Positions 10,914-20,989 of a stretch of 64,000 nt of DNA are shown in pieces. Under the pieces are notes generated by a model. The model saw only the letters and a program-made list of their open reading frames with translations, searched no databases and was not told the DNA's origin. Within the stretch, counting starts at the first letter, position 1. Each line of letters starts with the position of its first letter. The position numbers were made by a program, and so were the translations under genes. Origin of the DNA: Streptomyces collinus Tu 365. Its GTDB lineage: Bacteria > Actinomycetota > Actinomycetes > Streptomycetales > Streptomycetaceae. The stretch is taken from NCBI RefSeq assembly GCF_000444875.1, contig NC_021985.1, forward strand, positions 5,414,170-5,478,169, in the 5' to 3' direction.

Positions 10914-12140
10914 CTAGACATCGACGTCGTCGACGGTATCGACACGGACAGTGAACTCGCCCTCGGCGACCCGCGCGCGCAGCGTCTCGCCGGCCGCCAC
11001 CCCGGCCGGGTCGCGCACCACGTGCCCGTCCGCCCGCTGGAGCACCGCGTAGCCGCGCCGCAGCGTGGCGGCGGGCGACAGGGCCACCACGCGCGCGTGC
11101 GTGTGCGTCAGCTCCGAGTCGGCGCGGTCCAGCAGGTGCCCCAGGGTGCGCCGGCCACGGTCCAGCAGGGACGCCACGTGGTCCGCGCGCTCGTCGAGCA
11201 TCCGGTGCGGGTCCTCCATGGACGGCCGCGCCAGCGCGTGCGCCAGACCCCGCTCCTCCCGCTCCACGGCCGCGTGCACACACCGCCGGGCCCGGTCCCG
11301 GAGCATCCGCACCCGCTCGAGCTCCTCGCCGACGTCCGGCACCACCTTCTTGGCCGCGTCGGTCGGCGTGGAGGCGCGCAGGTCGGCGACATGATCGAGC
11401 AGCGGGTTGTCCGGCTCGTGCCCGATGGCCGAGACCACCGGCGTACGGCACTCGGCCACGGCCCGCACGAGCTGCTCGTCGGAGAAGGGCAGCAGGTCCT
11501 CCACGCTGCCGCCGCCCCGGGCGACGACGATGACGTCCACGTCCTCCCGTGCGTCCAGCTCCTTGACGGCCTGGACCACCTGCGGGACGGCGTGCACGCC
11601 CTGCACGGCCACGTTGCGCACCTCGAAGCGGACGGCGGGCCAGCGGTGCCGGGCGTTCTCCAGCACGTCACGCTCGGCCGCGGAGGCACGGCCGCACACC
11701 AGCCCGATGAGCTGCGGCAGGAACGGCAGCGGCTTCTTGCGCTCCGGCGCGAACAGCCCCTCGGCCGCCAGCGCCTTCTTGAGCTGCTCCAGGCGGGCCA
11801 GCAGCTCACCGACACCCACCGGCCGTATCTCCGCGGCCCGCAGGGAGAGCTGCCCGCGCGGCGCGTACCACTCCGGTTTCGCCAGCACCACGACCCGGGC
11901 ACCCTCGCCGACGACGTCGGCGACGGCGTCGAACACCTGGCGGTAGCAGGTCACGCCGACGGAGATGTCGTGCGACGGGTCCCGCAGGGTCAGGAACACC
12001 ACCCCCGCGCCCGGCCGCCGCGACAACTGCGTGATCTGCCCCTCGACCCACACCGCGCCGAGCCGGTCGATCCAGCCCCCGATCATCCGGGAGACCTCAC
12101 CGACGGGCAGCGGTGTGTCGGGCGACGTGTTCACAGCCAT
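10914..12140 (-). CDS. xseA: exodeoxyribonuclease VII large subunit
   Basis: 408 aa. The N-terminal OB fold (WVEGQITQLSRRPGAGVVFLTLRD) is followed by the catalytic domain with VIVVARGGGSVEDLLPF and ECRTPVVSAIGHEPDNPLLDHVADLRASTPTDAA, then a long helical region and a small C-terminal beta domain. It degrades single-stranded DNA in both directions to oligonucleotides. The ATG at 12140 matches family length; the frame is open far upstream but without homology. Confidence 0.95.
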   Translation of the reverse strand: MAVNTSPDTPLPVGEVSRMIGGWIDRLGAVWVEGQITQLSRRPGAGVVFLTLRDPSHDISVGVTCYRQVFDAVADVVGEGARVVVLAKPEWYAPRGQLSLRAAEIRPVGVGELLARLEQLKKALAAEGLFAPERKKPLPFLPQLIGLVCGRASAAERDVLENARHRWPAVRFEVRNVAVQGVHAVPQVVQAVKELDAREDVDVIVVARGGGSVEDLLPFSDEQLVRAVAECRTPVVSAIGHEPDNPLLDHVADLRASTPTDAAKKVVPDVGEELERVRMLRDRARRCVHAAVEREERGLAHALARPSMEDPHRMLDERADHVASLLDRGRRTLGHLLDRADSELTHTHARVVALSPAATLRRGYAVLQRADGHVVRDPAGVAAGETLRARVAEGEFTVRVDTVDDVDV

Positions 12141-12704
12141 GCCGCGAGCGTAGTGGGCGGTACCGACAAACGCCGCCGTCCTCAGCCGTCGGACGGGGCC
12201 GGGCGCCCGCGCCGTCCCACCGGCACCAGCGGCCCGGCGGCCGGCCACCGCCCGCGCCGGCCGCGCGGCCCGGACGCCGCCACCACCACCGCCGCCGTGA
12301 CCACCGCGCCCGCCACCGGCATCAGCAGTTCCGCCGCCAGCCGACCGGCCCCCGCACGCCCCACAGGTCCAGCGCGGTCGTGACGGCCACGGACGGTGTA
12401 CGCCGTCCACCCCCGGTCCACCCCCACCGCGGCCCCGCGAGGACCCGGGGGCGACGGCGTACACCGGGGCCACCGTGCCGTGCGACCGGGCGTCCAGGGC
12501 GCCGTACACGCCCACCGGCGCCACGGGCGCGATGCACGGCAGCGCGTGGACCACCCGGTCCCGGAAGCGGGGCCGCGGCGCAGCCGGTGCCGCTCGTCGG
12601 CCCGGAGCGCCCGCGTGCCGGTGCCGGACCCGCGCACCGGTCGCCCCACCCGCGCGGGGGGCACGCGATCCGGAGGCCGCGCACGCACCCTTACGATGGG
12701 TGGC
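12141..12704. other. 564 bp between xseA and ispH with no intact gene
   Basis: No intact gene can be supported. On the minus strand, fragments in two frames look protein-like: FRDRVVHALPCIAPVAPVGVYGALDARSHG near 12480-12560, and the hydrophobic AAELLMPVAGAVVTAAVVVAA near 12280-12340. They may be the remains of a small membrane protein broken by frameshifts, but low complexity makes this weak. The right end carries the ispH promoter. Confidence 0.4.
12692..12697 (+). promoter_or_regulatory. putative -10 element of a leaderless ispH promoter
   Basis: TACGAT fits the actinobacterial TANNNT -10 consensus and ends 7 bases before the ATG at 12705. Transcription would then start at or next to the A of the ATG. 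No ribosome-binding site precedes that ATG, which supports leaderless translation. Confidence 0.55.
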
Positions 12705-13721
12705 ATGACCGCTTCGTCTGGCCGCCGTGTCCTGCTCGCCGCCCCCCGGGGCTACTGCGCCGGTGTGGACCGCGCCGTGATCGCCGTCGAGAAGGCCCTG
12801 GAGCAGTACGGGGCCCCGATCTACGTCCGGCACGAGATCGTCCACAACAAGTACGTCGTGCAGACCCTGGAGAAGAAGGGCGCCGTCTTCGTCGAGCGGA
12901 CGGAGGAGGTGCCGCCGGGGAACATCGTGATGTTCTCCGCGCACGGCGTCGCGCCCGTGGTGCACGAGGAGGCCCGCCAGGGCCGGCTCGCCACCATCGA
13001 CGCCACCTGCCCGCTGGTCACCAAGGTCCACAAGGAAGCCGTCCGGTACGCCAACGACGACTACGACATCCTGCTGATCGGGCACGAGGGCCACGAGGAG
13101 GTCATCGGCACCTCCGGCGAGGCCCCCGACCACATCCAGCTCGTGGACGGCCCCGAGGACGTCGCCAAGGTCGAGGTGCGCGACCCCTCGAAGGTCGTCT
13201 GGCTGTCCCAGACCACCCTCTCCGTGGACGAGACCATGGAGACCGTCGACGCCCTGAAGACGAAGTTCCCCGGTCTCGTCTCGCCGCCCAGCGACGACAT
13301 CTGCTACGCCACCCAGAACCGCCAGCTCGCCGTGAAGCAGATGGGCGCCGAGGCCGAGCTGGTCATCGTGGTCGGCTCGCGCAACTCCTCCAACTCCAAG
13401 CGGCTGGTCGAGGTCGCCAAGCTCGCCGGTGCCCGCGCGGCCTACCTGGTGGACTTCGCCGACGAGATCGACGAGGCATGGCTGGAGGGCGTCACCACGG
13501 TCGGTGTCACCTCCGGCGCCTCCGTCCCCGAGGTCCTGGTCGAGCAGGTCCTGGAGTGGCTCACCGAGCGCGGCTACGGCGACGTCGAGATCGTCAAGGC
13601 GGCCGCGGAGTCCATCACCTTCTCGCTGCCCAAGGAGCTCCGCCGCGACCTGCGCGACGAGGCCACCGCCCTGGTCGCCGAGCGCGGCGGTTCGGGCGCC
13701 CGGGACACCGCCGCCGGGTGA
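12705..13721 (+). CDS. ispH: 4-hydroxy-3-methylbut-2-enyl diphosphate reductase
   Basis: 338 aa. Last enzyme of the MEP isoprenoid pathway, reducing HMBPP to IPP and DMAPP with a 4Fe-4S cluster. The three cluster cysteines are visible in APRGYCAGVDRA, DATCPLVTKVH and DDICYATQNRQ. FSAHGVAP and the catalytic region TQNRQ are also present. The start at 12705 is preferred over an ATG 9 bases upstream because the -10 box predicts initiation here. Isoprenoid supply could feed the EboC-type prenyltransferase in this window, but ispH is a core gene and not part of that cluster. Confidence 0.96.
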   Translation: MTASSGRRVLLAAPRGYCAGVDRAVIAVEKALEQYGAPIYVRHEIVHNKYVVQTLEKKGAVFVERTEEVPPGNIVMFSAHGVAPVVHEEARQGRLATIDATCPLVTKVHKEAVRYANDDYDILLIGHEGHEEVIGTSGEAPDHIQLVDGPEDVAKVEVRDPSKVVWLSQTTLSVDETMETVDALKTKFPGLVSPPSDDICYATQNRQLAVKQMGAEAELVIVVGSRNSSNSKRLVEVAKLAGARAAYLVDFADEIDEAWLEGVTTVGVTSGASVPEVLVEQVLEWLTERGYGDVEIVKAAAESITFSLPKELRRDLRDEATALVAERGGSGARDTAAG

Positions 13722-13773
13722 CCCGCGGGCGCCCGGGCTCCGCCGGGCCGTAGTGACCGTCAGTCGTCCGTCG

Positions 13774-13779
13774 TAACGT
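13774..13779 (+). promoter_or_regulatory. putative -10 element before polyphosphate glucokinase
   Basis: TAACGT ends 6 bases before the ATG at 13786, with a GTGACC-like -35 element about 16 bp upstream. As for ispH, the transcript may be leaderless. Confidence 0.5.
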
Positions 13780-13785
13780 GGGGCC

Positions 13786-14538
13786 ATGCAGATCTTCGGC
13801 GTGGACATCGGTGGATCCGGGATCAAGGGCGCCCCTGTGGACCTGGACAAGGGCGACCTGGCCCAGGAGCGGTGCAAGGTGCTCACCCCGCACCCGGCGA
13901 CGCCCGACGGCGTGGCCGACGGCGTGAAGCAGGTCGTGGACCATTTCGGCTGGTCGGGCCCGGTGGGCCTGACCTTCCCCGGCGTGGTCACCGGCGGCTC
14001 CACGGTCCGTACGGCGGCCAACGTCGACAAGAGCTGGATCGACACCGACGCGGGGGCCCTGTTCAGCGGCCGGCTGGGCGGCCTGCCGGTGACCGTGGTC
14101 AACGACGCGGACGCGGCGGGCGTCGCCGAGATGGAGTTCGGCGCCGGGCGCGGCCGCCGGGGCACGGTCGTCCTGCTCACCTTCGGCACCGGCATCGGCA
14201 GCGCCGTCTTCGTGGACGGCGTCCTGGTGCCCAACACGGAGCTGGGCCACCTGGAGCTGGAGGGGCACGACGCCGAGAAGCGCGCCTCCAGCAAGGCCAA
14301 GGAGGACCACGACCTGAGCTGGGAGCGCTGGGCCCGCCGGGTCCAGAAGTACCTCGCCCACGTCGAGATGCTCTTCTCGCCCGAGCTGTTCATCGTCGGC
14401 GGCGGGGTCAGCCGCAAGGCGGACAAGTTCCTCCACCTCGTCGACGGCGTCCGGGCCGAGATCGTCCCGGCCCAGCTCCAGAACAACGCCGGGATCGTCG
14501 GAGCGGCGATGCGGGCGGCACAGACCCGCCACGGCTAG
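13786..14538 (+). CDS. ppgK: polyphosphate glucokinase (ROK family)
   Basis: 250 aa. The N-terminal phosphate-binding motif FGVDIGGSGIKGAPVD, the second phosphate loop LTFGTGIGSAVFVDG and NTELGHLELEGHDAEKRAS are as in actinobacterial polyphosphate/ATP glucokinases. These phosphorylate glucose with polyphosphate as donor. The catalytic Asp is in VVNDADAAGVAE. It probably has its own promoter, 64 bp after ispH. Confidence 0.93.
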   Translation: MQIFGVDIGGSGIKGAPVDLDKGDLAQERCKVLTPHPATPDGVADGVKQVVDHFGWSGPVGLTFPGVVTGGSTVRTAANVDKSWIDTDAGALFSGRLGGLPVTVVNDADAAGVAEMEFGAGRGRRGTVVLLTFGTGIGSAVFVDGVLVPNTELGHLELEGHDAEKRASSKAKEDHDLSWERWARRVQKYLAHVEMLFSPELFIVGGGVSRKADKFLHLVDGVRAEIVPAQLQNNAGIVGAAMRAAQTRHG

Positions 14539-14550
14539 CGGCCCCCCGGT

Positions 14551-15096
14551 TCAGGTGCGGCGCCGGGCGCGGACCCACCGCACCCGGCGCCCGAGCACGA
14601 TCACCCCCGCGACCAGCGTCCCCCCGTAGAGCCAGCCCGCCTGGGTGGCGAGCCCGGTCACCAGCCCCATCATCCGTCCGCTCAGGCCGCCCCGGCCGTC
14701 GGCGACGGGGAAGAGGCCCGCCAGGAAGGCGATCGGCACGACGACGGGTGCGGTGAGCAGGTCGCCGCCGCGCACCCACAGGGCGGTCAGCACGCACACC
14801 GGCAGGAACAGCACGCCGTACAGCGTCAGGGACGCGCCGAACAGGAGCTGGTCCACGAAGCCGAGCAGCAGCATCGCGGCCGCGCAGAACAGCCCGCCGC
14901 CGAGCCCGGTCAGCCGGGGCCCCGGCACTCCGTCCCCGGGGGCGGGCCGGGTGCCGGGCACCGGCCGCGCGCTGCCGCCGGCGTCTCTGGTGTACCTGCC
15001 CTCGCCCGCCCGCCACCGGGCCTGCGCCGGCAGCGACGCCGACCGGTCGCGGCGTCGCCGTGCGTCGTGCGGGGGTCGCCTCCTGTGTTGCTCCAT
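14551..15096 (-). CDS. DUF6542 membrane protein
   Basis: 181 aa. The first 55 residues are Arg/Pro-rich and cytoplasmic in character. Four hydrophobic segments follow (GGGLFCAAAMLLLGFVDQLL, LYGVLFLPVCVLTALWV, APVVVPIAFLAGLFPV, GWLYGGTLVAGVIVLG), then the basic tail RRVRWVRARRRT, giving a positive-inside topology. This resembles the actinobacterial DUF6542 family next to ppgK. Its function is unknown. Confidence 0.75.
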   Translation of the reverse strand: MEQHRRRPPHDARRRRDRSASLPAQARWRAGEGRYTRDAGGSARPVPGTRPAPGDGVPGPRLTGLGGGLFCAAAMLLLGFVDQLLFGASLTLYGVLFLPVCVLTALWVRGGDLLTAPVVVPIAFLAGLFPVADGRGGLSGRMMGLVTGLATQAGWLYGGTLVAGVIVLGRRVRWVRARRRT

Positions 15097-15276
15097 TGGG
15101 CCAACTTAGGTCTGTTTATGTGTCGAATCGGCCCTCAGACACGCCGGTGAACGCGGCTCGGCCGGCCGTTCGACGCTCCCGGGAGCCGGTCGCCGCGGAC
15201 GCCGTAGACTGGTGGATCGGCCAGTGTCTCTGGCCCCTGGCAGCCCCTGGCCCACTCATCTACGGGAAGTCGCAAC

Positions 15277-16365
<1,089 letters not shown>

Positions 16366-16412
16366 TCACACTCTTACTGCACGTGATGTGATTCGTCAAG
16401 TGTGCAGCTCAG

Positions 16413-16444
16413 AAGGGGTCGGACTCTGACGAGTCCGACCCCTT
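16413..16444. terminator. hairpin after ychF
   Basis: Inverted repeat AAGGGGTCGGACTC / GAGTCCGACCCCTT with a 4-base loop, between convergent ychF and the toxin gene. Confidence 0.85.
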
Positions 16445-16449
16445 CGTCG

Positions 16450-16683
16450 TCACCGTGCGACCCAGACCACCAGCTCGCCGTTGTCGATCGTGTAGACGAC
16501 GCGGTAGTCGCCGACGCGAAGACGGCGTCGTTCGGGCTGTGACACGAGTGCGGTGGTGTTGAAGCCGAGAGGGTCGGTCTCCAACACGGTCAGCTTGGCC
16601 AGGATGCGCAGCGCCATGTCGCGGGGGATCTTCCGAAGCTCGGCCTGCGCCTCGGGGCGGAAGACGGTTCGGTACTCACTCAC
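16450..16683 (-). CDS. RelE/ParE-family toxin
   Basis: 77 aa with the small RelE fold: YRTVFRPEAQAELRKIP, a helical pair, then LRVGDYRVVYTIDNGELVVWV. RelE toxins cleave mRNA at the ribosome. The family normally ends with a further strand containing V-x-H-R-x-x-V-Y. Here a stop follows VVWVAR, so the last 8 or so residues that often carry catalytic groups are missing and activity may be reduced. It overlaps the antitoxin gene by 8 bp and is translated after it. Confidence 0.85.
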   Translation of the reverse strand: MSEYRTVFRPEAQAELRKIPRDMALRILAKLTVLETDPLGFNTTALVSQPERRRLRVGDYRVVYTIDNGELVVWVAR

Positions 16684-16945
16684 CGCGCGCCAGCGTCTCC
16701 CTCATGATGTCCTCGATCGGGATGCCGGGTGCGGGGTTGGCCATGCGCTCGTCGATGATCCGATTGATCTCGCGCTCTTCCCACTCCTGATACTTGCGCA
16801 GAACCTCAATGGAGACGACGGCCGCGACTTCCTTGCCTCGGCGTGTGATCACCGTGGGTACATCGTCGCGGTCTGCGCGCTCCACGACCTCCGCCAGGTG
16901 TGCTCGCACGTCGCGAATGGACTCTATGGGCAGTGGCTGCGTCAC
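16676..16945 (-). CDS. Phd/YefM-family antitoxin
   Basis: 89 aa from a GTG at 16945. The N-terminal ESIRDVRAHLAEVVERADRDDVPTVITRRGKEVAAVVSIE is typical of Phd/YefM DNA-binding antitoxins. The C-terminal tail (INRIIDERMANPAP) would wrap the toxin. The frame is open upstream into the remains of the neighbouring Uma2 gene, so the start is a choice based on family length. Confidence 0.88.
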   Translation of the reverse strand: MTQPLPIESIRDVRAHLAEVVERADRDDVPTVITRRGKEVAAVVSIEVLRKYQEWEEREINRIIDERMANPAPGIPIEDIMRETLARGE

Positions 16946-16970
16946 GTGCTCAAGCGTACCGAGTGTTCCA

Positions 16971-16980
16971 TGTGTACACA
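16971..16980. promoter_or_regulatory. palindrome, possible toxin-antitoxin operator
   Basis: TGTGTACACA is a perfect 10-bp palindrome 26 bp upstream of the antitoxin start. Phd-type antitoxins repress their own operon by binding such palindromes. This is suggestive only. Confidence 0.4.
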
Positions 16981-17049
16981 ATGTCTTCGGTGGGCGGCCT
17001 GCCTTCGCGGCGGACGCGCATGCTGGATGTGCTGGATGAGTGGGCGGGG

Positions 17050-17576
17050 TTAAGCCGCTGCTGCGCGGCGGGACGAGCCTGCCGAGGTCGAGGTCGATCT
17101 CGAAGGGCACCGGCCGTCGCAGGGCGCCCCGGAAGATGCCGGCGGGGGCGTAGGCGCCAGTCGGTTCGCGGGATGCCGGCTTCCGCGTACTTGCGGAGCT
17201 TGACCGTGCGGTCCCGGTGTGCGGACTCGGGTGAGGCGACCTCGACGACGAGCCGGACCTCTTCCGGCCTGAAGCAGGTGCGGTCGGGGTCGTAGGGGGC
17301 CGTCGTGACGAGCAGAGCCGGCTCCGGGCGGTTGCGGTCGTCCAAACGGATCGTCATCTCCCGCTCGACCTCGAGACCGGCGGGCGCGACGGCCATGAGT
17401 TCGGTGGTGAGGGCGGTGACCAGGCGGCCGTGCCAGGCCCGCTGGGGCGACATCATGAAGACGAGAGCTCCGTCGATCAGCTCGGTATGGCGGGGCGCCT
17501 CGGGAAGGCGGTCCAGGTCCTCCGCGAACCAGCCTTCCTCGCGCGGAGGGCGCATCCAGTCGGGTAGCGCGGTCAT
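17050..17576 (-). pseudogene. Uma2-family endonuclease, truncated by a deletion and frameshift
   Basis: The reading frame from the ATG at 17576 is a good Uma2 domain: LDRLPEAPRHTELIDGALVFMMSP, EPALLVTTAPY, then EVRLVVEVASPESAHRDRTVKLRKYAEAGIP. Right after GIP the frame breaks. The normal C-terminal end (EPTGAYAPAGIF, FEIDLDLGRLVPP) continues in a different frame, with about 15-20 residues missing between. Uma2 proteins are PD-(D/E)XK-like and very numerous in Streptomyces. The rest of the frame runs without a stop into the antitoxin gene. Confidence 0.75.
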
Positions 17577-17965
17577 GGCGCCACCGTAGCGACCGGGCCC
17601 GTCCGACGGGACGGCCCAGGCACTCCGTGCCGAACTGCTGTGCGGCCGTGAACGTCTGTGCGACATCCCGCGGTCGGCCGGGTGGTGACTCGGGGGAACT
17701 TGTGAGCGGGGTACGCACGTTCTGACAATGCGAGCCGAGTGGGGCGGGCGGAATCGAAACCGGGGGAGGCAAGGACATGCGAATTCGCATCCCAGAAATC
17801 GCTGCTCAGTGCACATAAAAGGGGAATCGCGGATTTCGCAATGGGTGCCCTCACGTAAAGGCGCGCCCGTCGGAAATCCGTGGGGGGCAAGTTGGCTTTC
17901 TCGGGTATTGTCATCCGTTGAGCCACCTGGCGGGACGTAGGGATGGAAGTTCTGGGGGAACATCC
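17577..17965. promoter_or_regulatory. 389 bp upstream region of the SARP gene
   Basis: No gene can be supported. The stretch 17740-17930 is richer in A/T than its surroundings (for example GCACATAAAAGGGGAAT) and should contain the promoter of the SARP gene. I see no 11-bp direct repeats of the kind found at the six cluster operators, so the regulator does not obviously control itself. The divergent Uma2 promoter would also lie here. Confidence 0.4.
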
Positions 17966-20962
17966 GTGGGCGAGCGGCTCAGGTTCGAGGTACTCGGGCC
18001 CGTGACGGTGACGTCGCAGGGCCGAAGTCTTCCGGTCGGCGGTGCGCGTCAGCGAACGGTGCTCGCTCTGCTGCTGCTCAACTCGGCCCGGATCGTCCCG
18101 GTCGACACCCTCGTCGACGCCGTGTGGAACGACCGGCCGCCGGCCACCGCGCGCACCCAGATCGCCATCGTGATCGCCGCGCTGCGCAAGACGTTCAAGA
18201 GCCAGGGCGCGGCCGAGGACATCATCCTCACCGCCCACCCCGGCTATGTGCTGAGACCCGACGGCCACTCGGTGGACGTGCTGGAGTTCACCCGCCTGGT
18301 GAAGACCGCCGAGACCGCCGTGCAGCAGGCCCGGCTCCCCGAGGCGGCCGCGGCCTACACCCAGGCCCTCGCGCTGTGGCGGGGTCCTGCCTTCGCCGGG
18401 ATCTCCAGCGCCCTGGTCGAGGACGAGGCCGCCCGTCTCGAGGGCCACCGGCTCAACGCCTACGACGACGCCACCGCCGTCCAGCTGGAACTGGGCAACC
18501 ACCACGACCTGGTGCCCGAACTCGTCTCCGTGGTCCGCGAGCACCCGCTGCGGGAGCGCACCCGGCACCATCTGATGCTCGCCCAGTACCGGTCGGGCCG
18601 GCGGGCCGAGGCGATGGCCACCTTCCGCGAGGCCCGCACCCAGTTCATCGAGGAACTGGGCATGGAGCCGGGCCCGGACCTGCAAGGGCTGCACGACGCG
18701 ATCCTGCGCGACGACCCCTCGCTGGCCCCCGCCCCGGCGGTGCCGGCCACCGACGCCTCGCGCGCGGACACCCTCGTCGTCCCCTCCGAACTCCCGCCGG
18801 ACGTACCCGGGTTCACCGGCCGCGCGCCGGAGTTCGCGTTACTGGACACGCTGGTCGCGAGCCGCGACCGGCAGCACGGGCCCGCCATCGGGCTGATCAC
18901 CGGGATCGCCGGGGTCGGCAAGACCGGTCTCGCGGTGCGCTGGTCGCACCGGGCCGCCCAGCACTTCCCGGACGGCCGCCTCTTCGCCGACCTGCGCGGC
19001 TACGACGAGCACCACGAGCCCACCCCGGCCTGGGAGGCGATGAGCAGGTTCCTGCGCTCGCTCGGGGTCTCCAGCGACCAGATCCCCACCCAGACCGAGG
19101 ACCTGGTCGCGCTCTACCGCAGCGTGCTCGCGGAACGGCGGGTGCTGCTGGTCCTCGACAACGTTCGCTCCTTCGCCCAGATCCACCCCCTGCTGCCCGG
19201 CAGCGGCGGCTGCGCCGTGCTGGTCACCAGCCGGGAGCAGCTGGAGGAGCTGGTCACCTGGCCGCAGGACGCCCGGGTGCACCTCGGGGTGCTGCCCGGC
19301 GCCGACGCCGTGGAGCTGCTCGGGCGGATCGTCGGCGAGGAGCGCGTCGACTCCGCCCGCGCCGACACCCGCCGGCTCGCCGACCTGTGCGACCGGCTGC
19401 CGCTGGCGCTGCGGATCGCCGCCGCCCGGCTCGCCTCCAAGCCGCACTGGACGGTGCGGCACCTGGTGACCCGGCTGGGCGACGAGCGGCGCCGGCTGGA
19501 CGAGCTGAGCCAGGGCGCCGCCCAGGTGCGGGCCAGCTTCGAGCTGTCGTACCGCTATCTGCCGGACGACGCGGCCCGGCTCTACCGGCGCCTGGGTCTG
19601 CTGGACGCGCCGGACTTCGCCGCCTGGGTGGGCGGCGCGCTGCTCGACGTCGACGTGCTGGACGCCGAGCGGCTCATGGAGGACCTCGTCGACGCGCAGT
19701 TCCTCGAGGTCGTCGGCGTCGACGCGACCGGCCGGCTGCGCTACCGGCTGCAGAACCTCATGCGGCTCTACGCCCGTGAGCGCGCCCAGGCCGAGGAGCC
19801 CGAGCCGGACCAGCGGGCCGCCCGGGAGCGGGCCCTGCGGACCTGGCTGTCCCTCGCCGAGGAGGCGCACCGGCGGGAGTACGGCGGTCACTTCAGCGTG
19901 GTGCACAGCCCCGCCCCCCGCCGCCCCCTGGACCGCATCCACACCGACGAGCTGCTCTCCTCGCCGCTGGAGTGGCTGGAGGCGGAGCGGCTGTCGCTGG
20001 TGGCGGCCGTGGGACAGGCGGCCGGACTGGGCCTGGACGACCTCGCGTGGGACCTGACGGTGTCCGCGGCCGTGCTCTTCGAGACCCGGCACTACCTGGA
20101 GGACTGGCGCGAGTGCGCCGAGGTCGCCCTCGAATCGGCCCGGACCAGCGGCAACCTGCGCGGCCAGGCGGCCATGCTGCACCAGCTCGGCGGGATCGCC
20201 CAGGCCTACCAGCGGCTGCCGGAGGCGCACGCCCGCTACAGCGAGGCGATGGAGCTGTTCGAGCGGGCCGGTGAGCCGCACGGACTGGCCCTGAACCTGC
20301 GCAACCTGTCCATCCTGGAGCGGTTCAGCGGCGACCTGGACCTCGCCATGACCCGGCTGGAGCGGGCGGGCGAGATCTTCCGCACCGTGGGCGACGTCTC
20401 CTCCGAGGCGCACGCGCTGGACAACATGGCCCAGATCGAGCTGGAGCGGGGCAACACCGAGCTGGCGATGAAGCTGGGCGTCGAGGCCGTGCAGGTCATG
20501 GAGTCGATCGACCGCGGGAGCAAGCGGGGCGTCGCGCAGACCATCCACCGGCTGGGCCGGGTGCACCTGGCCCGGTCCGACTTCCCGAAGGCGGAGGAAG
20601 CGTTTCTGCAGGTGATCGACCTGGTCCAGGCCAAGTCCGATCTGGTCGGGCTCGCCTACGCGCTGCTGGGCCTGGGGGAGGCCCGGCTCGGCGCCGGTGA
20701 CGTGGACGCCGCCGAGGCCACCCTGTCGGAGGCCCTGGACGTCGTCGAGCGCATCGACAGCCCCCTGGTCGACGGCCAGATCAACCTCGTCCTCGGCGAG
20801 GCCCGCAGCCGCCAGGGCCGGCTCGACTCCGCCCGCGAACGGGCGAACGCGGCCCACGCGGTCTTCCTGCGGACCGGCTCGCCCCGGTGGCGCGCGCAGG
20901 CCGAGGGCCTGCTGTCCCGGCTCGACGAGCGGCCGGCCCCGGGCACCGACGCCTCCGGCTGA
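17966..20962 (+). CDS. SARP-family activator with NB-ARC and TPR domains (AfsR-like)
   Basis: 998 aa. Residues about 5-95 form an OmpR-like winged helix (LRFEVLGPVTVTSQGR, VDTLVDAVWNDRPP); about 100-245 form the bacterial transcriptional activation domain (LEFTRLVKTAETAV, FIEELGMEPGPDLQGLH). An NB-ARC ATPase follows, with P-loop GIAGVGKT at about 312 and Walker B VLLVLDNV. The last 350 residues are TPR repeats. Such proteins activate antibiotic clusters by binding 11-bp-spaced direct repeats. The GTG at 17966 follows CTGGGGGAA. Codon 292 (18839-18841) is TTA, the rare leucine codon read by the bldA tRNA, so translation is probably tied to development. It is the likely pathway-specific regulator of everything downstream. 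Confidence 0.94.
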   Translation: MGERLRFEVLGPVTVTSQGRSLPVGGARQRTVLALLLLNSARIVPVDTLVDAVWNDRPPATARTQIAIVIAALRKTFKSQGAAEDIILTAHPGYVLRPDGHSVDVLEFTRLVKTAETAVQQARLPEAAAAYTQALALWRGPAFAGISSALVEDEAARLEGHRLNAYDDATAVQLELGNHHDLVPELVSVVREHPLRERTRHHLMLAQYRSGRRAEAMATFREARTQFIEELGMEPGPDLQGLHDAILRDDPSLAPAPAVPATDASRADTLVVPSELPPDVPGFTGRAPEFALLDTLVASRDRQHGPAIGLITGIAGVGKTGLAVRWSHRAAQHFPDGRLFADLRGYDEHHEPTPAWEAMSRFLRSLGVSSDQIPTQTEDLVALYRSVLAERRVLLVLDNVRSFAQIHPLLPGSGGCAVLVTSREQLEELVTWPQDARVHLGVLPGADAVELLGRIVGEERVDSARADTRRLADLCDRLPLALRIAAARLASKPHWTVRHLVTRLGDERRRLDELSQGAAQVRASFELSYRYLPDDAARLYRRLGLLDAPDFAAWVGGALLDVDVLDAERLMEDLVDAQFLEVVGVDATGRLRYRLQNLMRLYARERAQAEEPEPDQRAARERALRTWLSLAEEAHRREYGGHFSVVHSPAPRRPLDRIHTDELLSSPLEWLEAERLSLVAAVGQAAGLGLDDLAWDLTVSAAVLFETRHYLEDWRECAEVALESARTSGNLRGQAAMLHQLGGIAQAYQRLPEAHARYSEAMELFERAGEPHGLALNLRNLSILERFSGDLDLAMTRLERAGEIFRTVGDVSSEAHALDNMAQIELERGNTELAMKLGVEAVQVMESIDRGSKRGVAQTIHRLGRVHLARSDFPKAEEAFLQVIDLVQAKSDLVGLAYALLGLGEARLGAGDVDAAEATLSEALDVVERIDSPLVDGQINLVLGEARSRQGRLDSARERANAAHAVFLRTGSPRWRAQAEGLLSRLDERPAPGTDASG

Positions 20963-20989
20963 CCGCCGCCCCCACCCGGCACCTCCCGC

